NCBI GenBank assembly: GCA_942486035.1
Contig: CALNXK010000008.1
Span: forward strand, 5,232,001-5,296,000
Length of the DNA stretch: 64,000 nucleotides
Source: Porites lobata
Taxonomy: Eukaryota > Cnidaria > Anthozoa > Scleractinia > Poritidae
Reading direction: 5' to 3'
The position numbers were made by a program, and so were the translations under genes. The first letter of the stretch is position 1; each line of letters starts with the position of its first letter. Shown in pieces: positions 12,501-26,400 of the stretch. The notes below the pieces were generated by a model that was not told where the DNA came from, ran no database searches, and worked only from the letters and a program-made list of their open reading frames with translations.

Positions 12501-15500
12501 GCTGTAGGATATGAGAATGCAGGAACAGTAGAGTTTTTGCTTGATCCAGAGGGGCATCATTATTTTATGGAGGTGAACGCAAGGCTGCAAGTGGAACACA
12601 CTGTGACAGAAGAAATAACTGGGTAGGTTGGAGGGAGGGAGGGAGGGATGGAGGGAGGAGAAAAGGGAGGGGTGCTAAGAGTTAAGGCTGTTTTCTAGCA
12701 TTATGCGGGGCGGATCCAGGAATTTTTGGTTGGGGGGGGGGTCCCCCTGTTAAACTTGTGGCAAATTACTTCTCACAGAGATGACCATGTGTTTCTCAAT
12801 CCGTGAACACCAGTCACCGCTGGCACGGGAAGTACTGCTTTGCAAGCAGAGGCAGAGGCGAACAGGTCATAGGAGGGTACCCAAAAAGAATTACATTTTT
12901 GAATATCCCTGGAATTTAGTTTAGTGGCAAAATGCAATGCGTGTTTCATTTAAATAACTCAGTGAGTTAAAAAGTGATATGCGATCCTGTCGATGTAAGA
13001 ATTCCAGTCTCAAACAAGCGTCAGTTCGGAAGGGGGGTTCTAGACCCCCAGGACCCCTCCCCTAGATCTGCCACTGCTATGGCACTTGGTTCCTTATCTT
13101 TGCTCTCAATTAACTTTTGCATAAAAAGATTAAATAATTGGCACCCTGGATTTCACAGGTTCAGAGCATTAAGCTGATCCCTGCAAGAACAGCATAGCTT
13201 CAGTTAACAGAGAGCTTTTATCAAATATAAAATATGAGTGCTATAATTTTATGTCATGGCACTTTATCTCACAGTGTTGACTTGGTAAGAGCACAAATCG
13301 GTGTGGCTGAAGGGAAAAGTCTGGAGGAGATTGGACTTCGTCAAGATGACGTTCAAGTCAATGGAGCTGCAATTCAGGCTCGTATCACAACAGAAGACCC
13401 AGCAAGGGACTTCACACCAGACACTGGTCGCATTGAGGTACCAGCTTGATTTACTGTGCACAGATCTGTTGAGCACCAACTGTTTCTTTGTTTAAGAATG
13501 GAAACAGTACAATTTAAGTTATTAAAGACTACAGGTGAACCACTCCCTATATGGCAAATTATGGTCTTTGCCTATTGAAAGTTTTTGTTTATAGGATCTC
13601 GACCAGGAACAGCTTAGACTATTTTGACTGGGGCCCTCATGAAAGCAATGCTCTTCTTGTCATTCCTGTTTATGTACAGTTCCAGAAAATATGTATACCC
13701 CCCTTCCAATGCAGGGCACTTTTGCATTAGAATCCCTACCCTCCCTGGAATTTCCAGTCCAGGGGTTGCTTGTCGTACCCCCTATCCCCTCTGGCGACTC
13801 TCCCTCGTTCCTCTGCATTATTGGAGCTGTGGCTCCCCCACCTCTAGGGTAGCGTAGCGTCATTTGCATAACGTATCCCAGGGCAAATGGCCTCGAAGAC
13901 CCAGGTAGGATCCAGTTATTTGTCACAGCCCTCTTTTTTTAATACAGTGGAACCCCGCCTTATGACCACCCTGTTTAAATTACAACACCATAATTATTCT
14001 TTCGACACAAACGAAAAGTCACTGAGTCATTTTATTATTCTATGAACCCCGTTAATGCGACCACCTCGGTTTTTGACCAGGATTTTATGGCCCAACGGTG
14101 GTCGAATTAACGGGGTTCTACTGTATCGTATTTTCTAGCGTGCTAGCAAGCTCTCCATGTATGGAGAGCAGAACGAACCGTAAGCGAACGCACCATCTCG
14201 CATGACTCCTCGCCAGCTCGCATGACTCCTCGCGACTCTTCCAAATGGAGAGCTTGTTCGCAGGCAGCGTATTGATTGATTGAATGATTGATTTTCATTC
14301 GATGAACGTGAGCACTGACGCGAGCATGGGGGTGGGGGGAGGGTAGCAAGCGAGAGGTAGTGCCAGTTGACTTCAAAATTTCCAATTGTAACCATTTGAA
14401 TATTTCATTCTCTGCAAGGTTTTCCGCACAGGTGAAGGAATGGGGATCCGTCTTGATGGAAACTCTATGTTCCCAGGCGCCGTCATCTCTCCTCACTATG
14501 ATTCACTGTTGACCAAAGTCATAAGTCATGGGTCAAACCACAGAGATGCAGCAACCAAGTTACTTCGAGCATTACGTGAATTCCGTGTCCGAGGTGTCAA
14601 GGTAATCAGTACATACATATGTGTTTGGGTGTCGGTAGAGCGCGGGGTCGGGGTCTACCTTGTTTTTAAAGAATGCTGTTTTAGCGTTAGAGTTAAGGTT
14701 AGGGTTAGGGTTAGTGTCAACCCTAACCCTAACCTAAAACAGCATTCTTTAAAAAAAAAAGATAGACCCCTACCCCGGCCCCGACCCCGACCCCGACCCC
14801 GGCCCCGACCCCGACCCCGACCCCGACCCCGGCCCTGACCCCGACCCCGACCCCGGCCCCGACCCCGACCCCGACCCCGGCCCCGACCCTGTCCCCGGCC
14901 CCGACCCTGTCCCCGGCCCCGGCCCCGGCCCCGCGTTTTACTGACACCCTATGTGTTTAATAGTCGGTAATTAAAAAAAAATTTGATTAAAGGAAACAGA
15001 CAGAAGCAAACAAAAAATAGAAAACACACAAACAAAAGACGACTTCAAGATTTCCAGCAAGGGCTAGCCTATCCCGCCTGTTTTATTACGAAATTTAACT
15101 TAATAGGCAGGTTTTAACCCAGTTTATGACCGTTTATAGTGTATGCTCTGGATGGAATAAGTGATGGCAGTTATAATACTTAGTTTAATTATATTTTGAG
15201 CAGGGGCACCAAAGCTCAGTACTTTTGACCAGAAGATTCAATTATCTTGCGTGTTTTGCATGCATTGCATTCGATAACCGCAGCGGGATTAGCTCAGTCG
15301 GTAGAGCGCTTGACTGCAGAGCGGGAGGTGGTGGGTTCGATTCCCGGGACCGGACCAAAACTCGAGGTCTTAAAATAACTGAGAAATGAAGGTATTGCCT
15401 TTGCCGAGCAAATGGCTAGACCTTGCTTCCCGTAGCTCGGATGTCATCACCACGTAAAGTGGCGGTCCCGTCTCCGGTAGGGTAGGTAACGATAGTCCTA

Positions 15501-18500
15501 CCTTACGCTAAGTAAATTGACAATCAAATAAGGTGCGTTTTTTTTAACCTGCCGCTTGAGAAACTTGTCTCCTTTCGCTTCAGCCGTTCGAGTTGTTTTT
15601 TTCCGTCGACCGTCATTTGGTTTGGCTAAGCCACGCATTAGAGGAATTTTCGTATGACCTTGAAAAATGATTTCGTTAAGTGTTCGTTACTTTTTTTATC
15701 AGCCAGTGGATGAAAAATCAAAACGTGGCCTCTTCGTTTTCTCGCCAAAGAAAACCCTAATATGGAGAAGGCATTGTTCGATTGGCCAATCGTGTTGCAG
15801 TATGATGTCAAAGCAAAGTATCGGTTGATTTCTAGAAAGTTCTCGGGCATGAAGTTTTTTTCACCCGAGTGTTCGTTTAACCAACCAAAAGTCACGCGCG
15901 TTTGTATCCGTTCGATAAATCAATCAAATCGCTTTATTTCCGTTAGTTTGTTGTTTCTGTTTTGTTTGCGCGTTTTCATTTCAAGGTCATACGAAGTATG
16001 ACAGTCAGTGTCATTTAAAACAACTTGCTTAAGCCTAAAATGTCATTTGCTTTGGTTTGCAGACTAATATCCCTTTCGTAATAAATGTGCTCAACGAGGA
16101 AGAGTTTCTCGGAAGTGCTGTGACCACAGATTTTATTATGAACAAACCAGAACTTCTCAAGGTAGAGCGAGGACAGAACCGCGCCCAGAAACTACTCCAA
16201 TACATTGGAAATGTGATGGTGAATGGACCCTGTACCCCTCTGGCAACAGGTCTCAAGCCATCAAAAGACGCGCCAGTAGCCCCAGAGGTGAGCACCGCAT
16301 TTCCTTAGCCCTTGTCCTACAAGTTTCTGTTTATATGACACCGCAGTTACTTGCATTCCAGAATGAGTTTCGTTCCAGAGTGAAGTTCGTATTGCATTCC
16401 CATGATAAAATCAAATGGCTCAGCCTAAGGCGTTCTCGTTTGTACGCATGCGCCACTTGCCCTGGACTACACGATTTGCTATTTTCAATCCGGAACAAAG
16501 TTCGTGTTCAGTTTACATGATACCAGGATAAAAATTTCGTACCAGAACAAGCGTTTTATTCGGAATAAAAACCGGGATGAACTCATTGTGGAATGACTTG
16601 TACTGGAACGAAATGTCGTCTCGGTATCACGTAAAGAAACACAGAGAAATATTTAAAGATGGAATGAACTCGTTCCAGAATGAAAGTCGTTCTGGTATCA
16701 TGGGAATAACCCCTAAGTAGACTGAAAAAACATGGGACATCTCGCGACGAAAACAACAGTTACCCTGCGAAATGACATCTGACGAAACGAGCTCATAAAT
16801 TCAATACTGATGACGTGTCACTTCCTTGATCTGGGTGGTGCTTCTTATTGGCTGTGCCGCAAGGAAGATTAATTGCTTCAACCAATCAGAAGCACTACCT
16901 AGACCTGGGTAGCGACACGTCATCAGTATGGAATTTCTGTGCTCGCTCCTCAGACGTCATTTCGCGCGGAAACCAGTGGTGACGTCGCGAAATGTTGGCT
17001 GTTTTCTCAGATTAGCGTGTAAGTAGCCCCTTTCTAATAAGCTCCAATGATGCCTTTTTCTCCTAGTTGGGCGTACTTGTATTGGCTACTTCGAAGTTGG
17101 GTTCGAATCTACTGATGTCTTTGTTGTGTTGTTAATAAGAAATCAACTAACAACTATCGTACTGGGAGCCAGTTAGCTCGAGAGTCTCACGAAATGTCGA
17201 TATTAGACAAAGAAATTTCATCTCTTTTTGTTTCACGTAAGGTTCCAAAAGCATCTGGAAATTCGGACTTTTACATGCGACCTAGTGGCTTGCGAGATGT
17301 GCTACTTCAGCAGGGACCAGAAGGCTTTGCTAGCTGTGTGCGTAAGAGCAATAGACTTCTGCTGACTGACACAACATTCAGAGATGCTCATCAATCACTT
17401 CTGGCCACCAGAGTGAGAACTCATGACATGCTCAAAGTGGCTCCATTTGTGTCACATTATCTAGCCAACGCTTACAGCTTGGAATGTTGGGGAGGTGAGT
17501 CCATTGACTACTCTTGTGGCATGGTTCGCAGACTCGAAAAGTCCATTTTTCCTTCAAAAGTCCTTAAATTTCCGTGCAAGTCCTTGAAAAGTCTTTGAAC
17601 TTTCTTAAACTTTGAATGTAGTGGTTTGGAAAGTGTTCTTAATGCTTTTTGGTTGTCCAAAACAGAATATAAATCATTGCTCAGAGAAGTTAAAGGTGAT
17701 TTACATAAAGCGTTTTGTTGTTCTACGAAAAAATTAACGGTCAATTCCAGACAAGTAAACATAGAGACAGAAAATGTAGAGAGGTTGGTGGAGCAAACAG
17801 TTCAAGCCGTTACAGTCCTGTGAGAATGGACTTGGAGTGTGCATTTTTCTAAAATCTGTGAAATATATTCCTGGCAGGTGGTCCTTAAAAATCAAATGCG
17901 GTCCTTGAAAGTCCTTAAAAATTGTTGCATTTATTTGCTTGAATCCTGTGAAGGGGCTGTGTCATAATGACACAGAGTTCTACATTTTTTGGTCAAAGCT
18001 TATCTGAATTTATAAACAAGTATTCTCAGTCATCTTTTCTCCTACTTGGACTTCTACAAGAAAGATATTAAGTGATTCTAGGAAAAGAAAGCATGGTCAG
18101 GTTTTGGACATTTTTCGACAAGGAAGGCCGAGTTTAACTTGAAAAAGTTGGCCCAATTTTCTCAAGTTGCAATCTGTTTCCATCCTGGCTATCGAAAGTC
18201 AAAGAATTACACTTACGGTTAAAGTAAAAATTTAAAAGAAAAATGTAACAGTTATTTTAGGGTTTTCTTTGATTCCAATGTGTTTTTAGGACTTTAAAGC
18301 AATACCAAAAATTGTGACCAAGCACCTTTAATCGCATCCGAGTGTAACGCCAGTTGTAAGGTTATTTTATCTCTTTGCAGCTTTATGCTTTAACTTCACG
18401 AGAGATTAGGCATGCATCGTCTTGCACGCACTTGCAGATATTTTGCGGTGTGCAGTGGTGTAGTGTCCGCCTTTTCTGTACCCTCTGTTGCCAAGAATCC

Positions 18501-21500
18501 TTCTTAGTTCACATGACGTTTACAAGATGAAACGTTAATAATTTCTTTTCAAACTTGATCTTGAATATTACCAACATTTCCCATTCTACTTCCTCCTTTT
18601 CCAGGGGCAACATTTGATGTAGCGCTGCGCTTTCTGTATGAGTGTCCGTGGGAACGCCTTGCTCAACTGCGTGAAGCCGTCCCAAACATTCCATTCCAAA
18701 TGTTGCTGAGAGGCGCCAATGCAGTAGGTTACACCAGTTACCCAGACAATGTAGTGTTCAAATTCTGTGAGAAGGCACATGAGATGGGCATGGATATTTT
18801 CAGAGTGTTCGACTCCCTGAATTACCTTCCAAACTTACAGGTAAAGTAGAAGTGAATGGCATTTGTTTGTTTTCCACCAGCTGATGAAAATCTGGATCCG
18901 CCCTTATTTATGGGTGGCGACCAATACATTACCATATTTATTCGATTAAACGGCGCAGATGGAAGCAAACACTAATAAACACCGACTTCGAATAAAGGAT
19001 TCACCCAGTCAGAAGAATGCGGCGTTTATTCGAGGACTATGAAAAAAAACCTCAATACAACCGACGGTTCTCTGCTCCCTTCTCCCTCGCGCGTCCCAAT
19101 TTTCTTCCCCTTCCCTTTCGAACTCCTGCCACGGTTCAGTTTAACTGAACTTGGCTTCGATAGGTAGTTGTTTATAGGCTAATGTTGGGCCAAACGTCGC
19201 TAGAACGTGTCATGGGAATGAACTACCACCCCCTTCCTCTCTCGAGGGTTGAAAGCTCCTGCCGAGGCAAGAAAGGTCGATTCGACAGCTAAAACGCAGG
19301 GGAATCACACCCGTTTTAAACCCTGAACTCCATCCCTGTTTCGACGGAATGAATCGTCACTCTTACCTAGTCCTGTAGTGTTACCATTCAAATAAAACCT
19401 CTTTGGCTGAGCTTTTGCATGGTGCAATTTATTTCTTAAGATTTTGCAAAAAATGATTCTGTAATTTTTGTGAATTTTTTAAATTGCCCACCGGTAGGTT
19501 TGAAAGGGGTATTGCTGTTGCTTTTGCAAGCCTGGCTTACTGCGGTTTTTCTGTGTTATTCCATTCCATTTTTGTGAATTTTTTATTTTGCCAGCAGTAG
19601 GTTTAAAAGGGGTATTGCTGTTGCTTTTGCATGGCGGGCTTACTGTGATTTTTCTGTGTTATTCTATTAGTTGGGTATTGAAGCAGCCGGTCAGTCAGGA
19701 GGAGTAGTGGAAGCAGCCATATCTTACACTGGCGATGTGTGCAATCCAAAGAACTCGAAATACAACATTGATTATTACATGAACTTGGCCACAGAACTAG
19801 CGAAATCTGGCATCCACGTACTTTGCATAAAGGTAACTTCAAGTGTGTGCTAATTTAAACATCACATAATTATAAGCCTGTCAAATTTGTGATCAGCGGA
19901 ACAGGTGTGCCAAAGAAATTTAGACTTGAAAAACGTCTAAAAAATATCATTATTTTTGTTCAAAGCGCGATTTTTTTCGAAAAATTTCTTGTAGTAATGT
20001 GTTCTTTCAGTTAACTAGGATGTTCATTAGGCATCGGAGATCGGAGAATTCCCCGTTTACTAAGCAGAATTCTCCGGCTAACGTTTGGTAGGCTCTGGCT
20101 ATTATTTTATTCAGACGTGGAGCCTCTTTCAAAATATTCTTCTGTAACATTACACCTTTCTCCTGCTACTGGAATTCTTAATGAAAACCCTGGTTAACAT
20201 AATAAAAATTTTACGTTATGCGCACTTTAAAACGAAATGTAATTTGGCCGAATTGACCACTTTCCTTCATTGAGACGTTAATGCACCTTTTTTCCCCAAA
20301 AAAATTTTGCATAACCATTTTCTTCGATTTCTCTTGGGATGACTGTAACACCCGGGAGGAATTTGAAAACCTTTTTTTTGAGGGGGGGAGGGGGGTAAAC
20401 AAGTTGCATTACGGTCTCAGTGAAAATGGTGAATTGACTTATTCCTATCCGTTTTTCATTGGTTCAAACCAGAATCACTGCCAGCTTTTCTGCTTGTCTT
20501 ATTTGGTGGTTTGCTTTTGCTTCGTAATAGGACATGGCTGGTGTTTTGAAGCCCAATGGCGCTTCGCTGTTGGTCGGCTCCCTTCGAGCCCAGTTTCCCA
20601 AGCTGCCTATCCACATACACACCCATGATACCGCGGGAGCAGGCGTAGCCTCCATGCTGGCCGCGGCGGAGGCTGGGGCCGACGTGGTGGACGTTGCTGT
20701 GGACTCTCTTTCTGGAATGACGTCACAGCCAAGCATGGGCGCGGTTGTTGCTGCTCTGCAAAACTCGGATAAAGAGACAGGTTTGACGTTGGTGCTTGCT
20801 AAAATAAACAAAGTGAAATGTTTGTCATAATATTATAGGTGACGAATTACTCCTTAATTTTGGCGCGAAATTTCAGCGTTAATGTGCACTTTCACATATG
20901 AAATTACAAAATTGCCATGGCAACCTTCCGTACGTCTCAGTACATTAAGGTGATGTTACACGAGACGATTCACAACGACGACTTTTAGCGCAACACAACT
21001 TTGCAACATTGTTTCGAATGGTTACAACAGTGTTCCAACATTGCAGCGCTGTGTTGCGCTAGAAGTCGTCGTTGCGAATCGTCTTCTGTAACATCACCTT
21101 TAAAAGACGCTTTAGAAAACCTAAACACATGAAAGAGCACATCAAGAAGGATTCTAACAGTGTCGAAAAATTCTGAAAATTGCAAACTTAAGCCAAATTT
21201 AAGCTCTAAACGTTTGAGAGATTGGAGTTCTCTATCGATACGATCCAGGGTAAACATGTAAAAAATCCTCGATTTGTAACGTAATTTGTCACCCATGATA
21301 TTAATAGGTAATCAAATGTTATACTTTTCTTAGCGTTTTCACATGACGTCAAGTCCGTCATGTTAGTGTCTTAAAACAATAAAACGGCGATCATAATTAT
21401 TAGTGTACCAAGTCAATTCTCTTGGGCGGTTGCGTTATTTTCTTTTGTTCTAGTAAATTTGCATACATGCTGGGCACCTGAGTGAAAACGCCCCATCTTA

Positions 21501-23393
21501 AAGTTTCATTGCTTTTGATTTGTATGTACGTCCAGCTTCAGAACGTACTCGCATTAATATCCCATCATGCCGATCGCACTCAAGGACTCTTTTTTATTTC
21601 CTTATAAGGAATTCCACTAGAGCGTGTTCATGAATACAGTGAGTACTGGGAGCGAGCTCGGCCGCTTTACGCGCCATTCGAGAGCACAGTGACAATGAAA
21701 ACCGGAAATGCTGACGTCTACGATAACGAGATTCCGGGAGGACAGTATACAAACTTACACTTCCAGGCCTACTCCCTGGGGCTTGCAGATCAGTTCTCTG
21801 ATGTCAAGAAGAAATACACTATGGCTAACAATCTACTTGGCGACATTGTCAAGGTAAGGGTGCAGTATCCTGCACCAGTTTCTTACAGGGTCTGAAACAA
21901 CAAAATCTACCAACTGTGACATCTTCTCCATTGAAAGTACCGTATTTACTTGAACAAGCGCCGCGGCGCTTTTTAACTTTTTCTCCCAAATGCGGTGCTT
22001 ATTCGAGGGCGGCGCTTACTCGAGTAATACGGTATTTTCATTCGAGCATCAACATGTCATTGAGGTGCGTCCATTGGTTGTTTGTGACCAGAATGGATAC
22101 CCCGAAATCAGGTAGCCATCTTCAGTTAAAATACCGTGAAAAGAGTTAAATAAAAATGTAGTAGATAAAAGAAGGTAGAAAACAGAAGGAAAAAACACGC
22201 ATCATTTGACTAATCCACATCCGTGTCTACAATACTATCAAGGGCTAGCTGCCGACACTAGCTATTTTTAACGTACCTTATATAGCATTGCTCATAATCA
22301 TTTCATTATTTGAAAGCTAACCATTGTAAAATAGTGCTTAGCCCTTATAACTGTGTTTCAGTTTCAAACTCGATACTCAACAATACAATTTACACTTTTC
22401 CCGATAAATGTGCCCAGTAAATATTTCTGTGACTACCACAAGTATTGCATTGTGTGATCATGAATTGCCTGTAAAGTAAAGTTGCCTGTAATGTTGCATT
22501 AAAAAAACTGTTCATCAGGACGTGTCTAACCTGATTTTGGGGTATCCACTCTAGTCACTAAATCATTAGTTGTGCGTCTCTTTCTTTTGCCATTAGCTTA
22601 AAAATCTCGTGAGCTTTCTTAGCCATTCAACAGTGACTTGTTGTCACGTTTTTTCCTACGCTTGCCTTGACAGTTGCCACCTGCGTTTGCTTCGAGGTGT
22701 AATTGGCTTATTACGTCTCGCTGAACATTTTCATTGGGCAAAGAAGTGATTTTTGAAATTGTTTTTACAACACCTTTTTGAAAGCGGACGAATTGTCACC
22801 TACTATCCACTTGTGTTTTGTCAGGTAACACCAACATCCAAAGTTGTGGGGGACCTTGCTCAGTTCATGGTACAGAACAAGCTGGATGAACGTGACGTGC
22901 TCGCGAAGGCCGAAGAGCTGGACTTCCCCTCATCAGTAGTGGAATTCATGCAGGGTTACCTTGGACAACCTCATGGAGGATTCCCTGAACCACTCAGAAC
23001 CAAAGTAAGTTAACTCGCCAACCCCTTCCCCCTCCCTCTATTCACGACGCTCTAGGTGGACATTTTCAACTCTTTTGAGGGCCAAGACAAGATAGTATAT
23101 ATTTGGAGTCTTATGCCCGGCTGGTACATCGACTTTTTCCCAAACATTTGAAATAACAACATGTTACTCACAGGACGATAGGTTTTCGATTTATAGAGAT
23201 AATTTAGCTAAGATATACAGTATTAGTGGTCTATTATCAATTCTGCATTCTGATTGGTTGAGCTACTACTAGGCTAAATGTTATAGCCTACTAGTTAGCA
23301 AAAAGCGCCGGCTTTGAAAACCAAAACAATGGCGGCTGAACCGCGTCTTGTTAGCCAAAGTTGTCTTGTCTCGATATTTTTGACCAACTAGTC

Positions 23394-23429
<36 letters not shown>

Positions 23430-26400
23430 GGCCTCTGAGTCAATAGTCCATTCGGCCTTCGGCCTCATGGGCTATTGACTTAGAGCTCATTCGGGCTCGA
23501 GGAATAATTGTTAATTATTTGCTTTTTGTCTTCCATCCCTTTTCTTATTTTAAAGCAAACGAACACACGCCTTGCAATCAGTTTTTGGGTCTCAGCCTTT
23601 CGGCTCTGAAGGAACATATTAGAAACATGAATATTACGTTTGGTGACAAATGGAAACTTGATAGTTGTCCATCTGAACCGAAAGAGGAAAAGAGACTATT
23701 TTTGGTACTATTTTACAAGATGTCTAAGATTTAGTGCTGTTGAATAGTTTAATAAACATACCGCAAGAAAATAGTTTCATTTGAATTATCATTCTGTAGG
23801 ACTTTATTCACTGGTGAAAAAGTTAAGATCACCCTGCAGCCCCACAAGAAATTGAATATCTCTGCGCACATTTATATGTTAGGTTTTTGCTCTAGACTGC
23901 CCTAGTCCTTTCTTCCTAGCGCTTCTAAGCACTGTTTGAACCTCCTTTTTAATATCTTTCTTGAAAAAGGCGTAGGCCAGAGGATTTGCAGCAGCGTTCA
24001 ACACCAAAAGTAACAGAACTGCGTCTACCAAAATTGTTGGACAGTTTTTACAAAAAGAGAAATAATTTTCGACGCTGTAACAAAGTACAAATGTCAACAC
24101 GACTACTCCGACAACTTTCGTCGAAGAAGCTTCGGGGCTTCGTCTGACGCGGCTCGGACGTTTTTCGGAGGCGCAGTTATTGAATCGTAAATCAGCGAGG
24201 AGGCTCGAGATTTCTTTCTTATGTCTCCGTACTATTATTAGCATGTGGATAGTGGCCATGGTTACCAATACCGTGGGCAGGATTTGAAACAAGCATTTCA
24301 TAGCAATGTTCACTACAACCACGCTAGTCGAACCATCGCGATAGTGAACTAAAACTGTGTATGTTATCCACGCAACTGCGGGAAAAACCCACGCGGTTGC
24401 GATCATTCGAATTCTGCGCTGTGGAGTCATGAACGCTATGTACCTCAGCGGCAGCGCAACGGCGATGTATCTATCGGCGGTCATGGCGCATAAGTTCGCC
24501 GTAGAAGCGTGTACAAAAAAACCAAGGTGAGCTAGGATGACACGCCTGTGATAAGCTGTGCAGTACGTCGGCCATCTTTTACACGTGAACAGGGCTGGAA
24601 ATAAGAATAACCCTACACAGAAGTCGGCGGTTGCAAGCGAGACAATAAAAAAGTTCGCTGTTGTGCGGAGACGTCGTTTTGTTGTGACAAGCCAGATCAC
24701 TAGGGCATTACCAGTCACAGCTAAAACTGTTAAGAACCAGCCTATAATCCAAAACCATACGTACATTTGACTGTACTCTAGAGCGCTTACAATTTAAAAG
24801 CTGAATATGAATATAATTTAACGAAGAAACAAAAGCCGCGCTGCTGAACGGCTTCCACTTAAGTGGCCATGATTAGCGTCACTGTATCCACAATCTAAAA
24901 CGTGAGATCGGTAATGCACGAACCTCCAGTGCTTCACAAGTATTTAAAATTATTCGTGGAGAAATCAGCTTTTAGAGATCTTTTGTCACTTCCCTTGCTT
25001 GCGTGGAGTTAACGACTTTCGGACAATATGATGGGACGATTGGATAGTTTCAAAAAAACACTGGCACTATATCGCCCAAAAGATAGTCCAGTTGAGGTCA
25101 ACGGGGAGGGGGTTGCGTCCAACGGCGGACATTCAACGACTGAAACTGAAGGACTTTCGAATTTGAAACTGTATCTTTTTCACTGCACAATGCCAGTAAG
25201 CTCCTTTTCTTTGGTGTTAATCCACTCTGAAGAACTGTATTTCGATTGCAGTTGCGCTTGTCTTAAAATTGATTGAAATAAAGTGCTAATCGAGTTTTTC
25301 TTTTGCCCGTAAAAGTCCTGGTAGTTTTTTACTACGCGATGATCACGACTTCTAATACAACCAGCTGTCTTTTCAACACCAGACAGTTAATTGTTATTTT
25401 TTTTTTGCAATCACTTTCCAGCGCTCAGTTTGTTGATACAAAGGCGAAATAGGATGTTCACAGTTCGTTGTCAGCTGTGTTTAATTGATTTTAAGCTGTC
25501 ACATCCCCCGTTAAAAATTCTCTTTTAACAGGCCCAAAAAGGCAAACAAAGAGTTCAAAACAACATTGTTCTTTTAATGCATATAAAGTACTGCATTATC
25601 GGTGTTGATGTTTGTTTTAGCTAAGGAGAGAGAACTGAATGCGGAGATACGAACAGATAAGAATAGATTTTAAAATGAGTTCCCAACTGGACAAGACAAG
25701 AAAACTGACATAAAAAAATGAAATATGTTCGATCATTATTTAAAATACGAAAATAACTATGAATTTTATTCATTAATATCTTTTGACTCTTGTGACGGCC
25801 CTGCTAATTTTTTAATTGTTTGCCACAAATCGAACAGATAATAATCACGGTTTCAAGTTTTACTATTCTTTAATGATTTGTAAGAGTGCTGTCCAAAAAA
25901 ATAGAATCTTTGCTATTCACAAAAGTTATAATATTAGTTATAATAACCTCATGCTGTATAATCACATCTCAAGCTAATGTCAACTTGGAGTTAAGAAAGA
26001 ATACAGGCGTTACTTCATTTTCTGGTTTGTGACCACGGCAACGCAAGCAGGTAGCGAAACACACCTCTGATTGGTTTGACAAAAAAATCCCCTGATTGGT
26101 TGGGGGAGCAGTGTATGTATTTTCTTCATAGAAGCAAAGAGAGGTCAGCTACGTATATATCGGGCGTTTCTTGGGGGAAAGGAGAAGAGAGAAGCGAAAA
26201 GGGGAGACAGCGGGGGTGCACCCGTTACAACAACAACAACAACTTTATTTATTGTCGCATGAATTTGAGGAGGAGAAGGTTCTACCCGCAAGTAGCAATA
26301 GCTATTCTAGGCAGGTAGTTACACTGTAAAACAAGATATAGAGTACCAAATACAAAGATTTTACAAAAAGTTGCACTTACATATTTGGCGCGAAATACAA

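Noticed and set aside
14729..14947. Gly/Val/Ala-rich minus-strand ORF
   Set aside because: It is the translation of the CCCCGR simple array, with no coding character.
15283..15356. Functional tRNA-Cys
   Set aside because: Internal promoter boxes are good, but the acceptor-stem ends do not pair and a SINE body follows.
26220..26250. CRISPR-like or regulatory array
   Set aside because: Simple (aac)n microsatellite; no spacer-repeat arrangement anywhere in the window.
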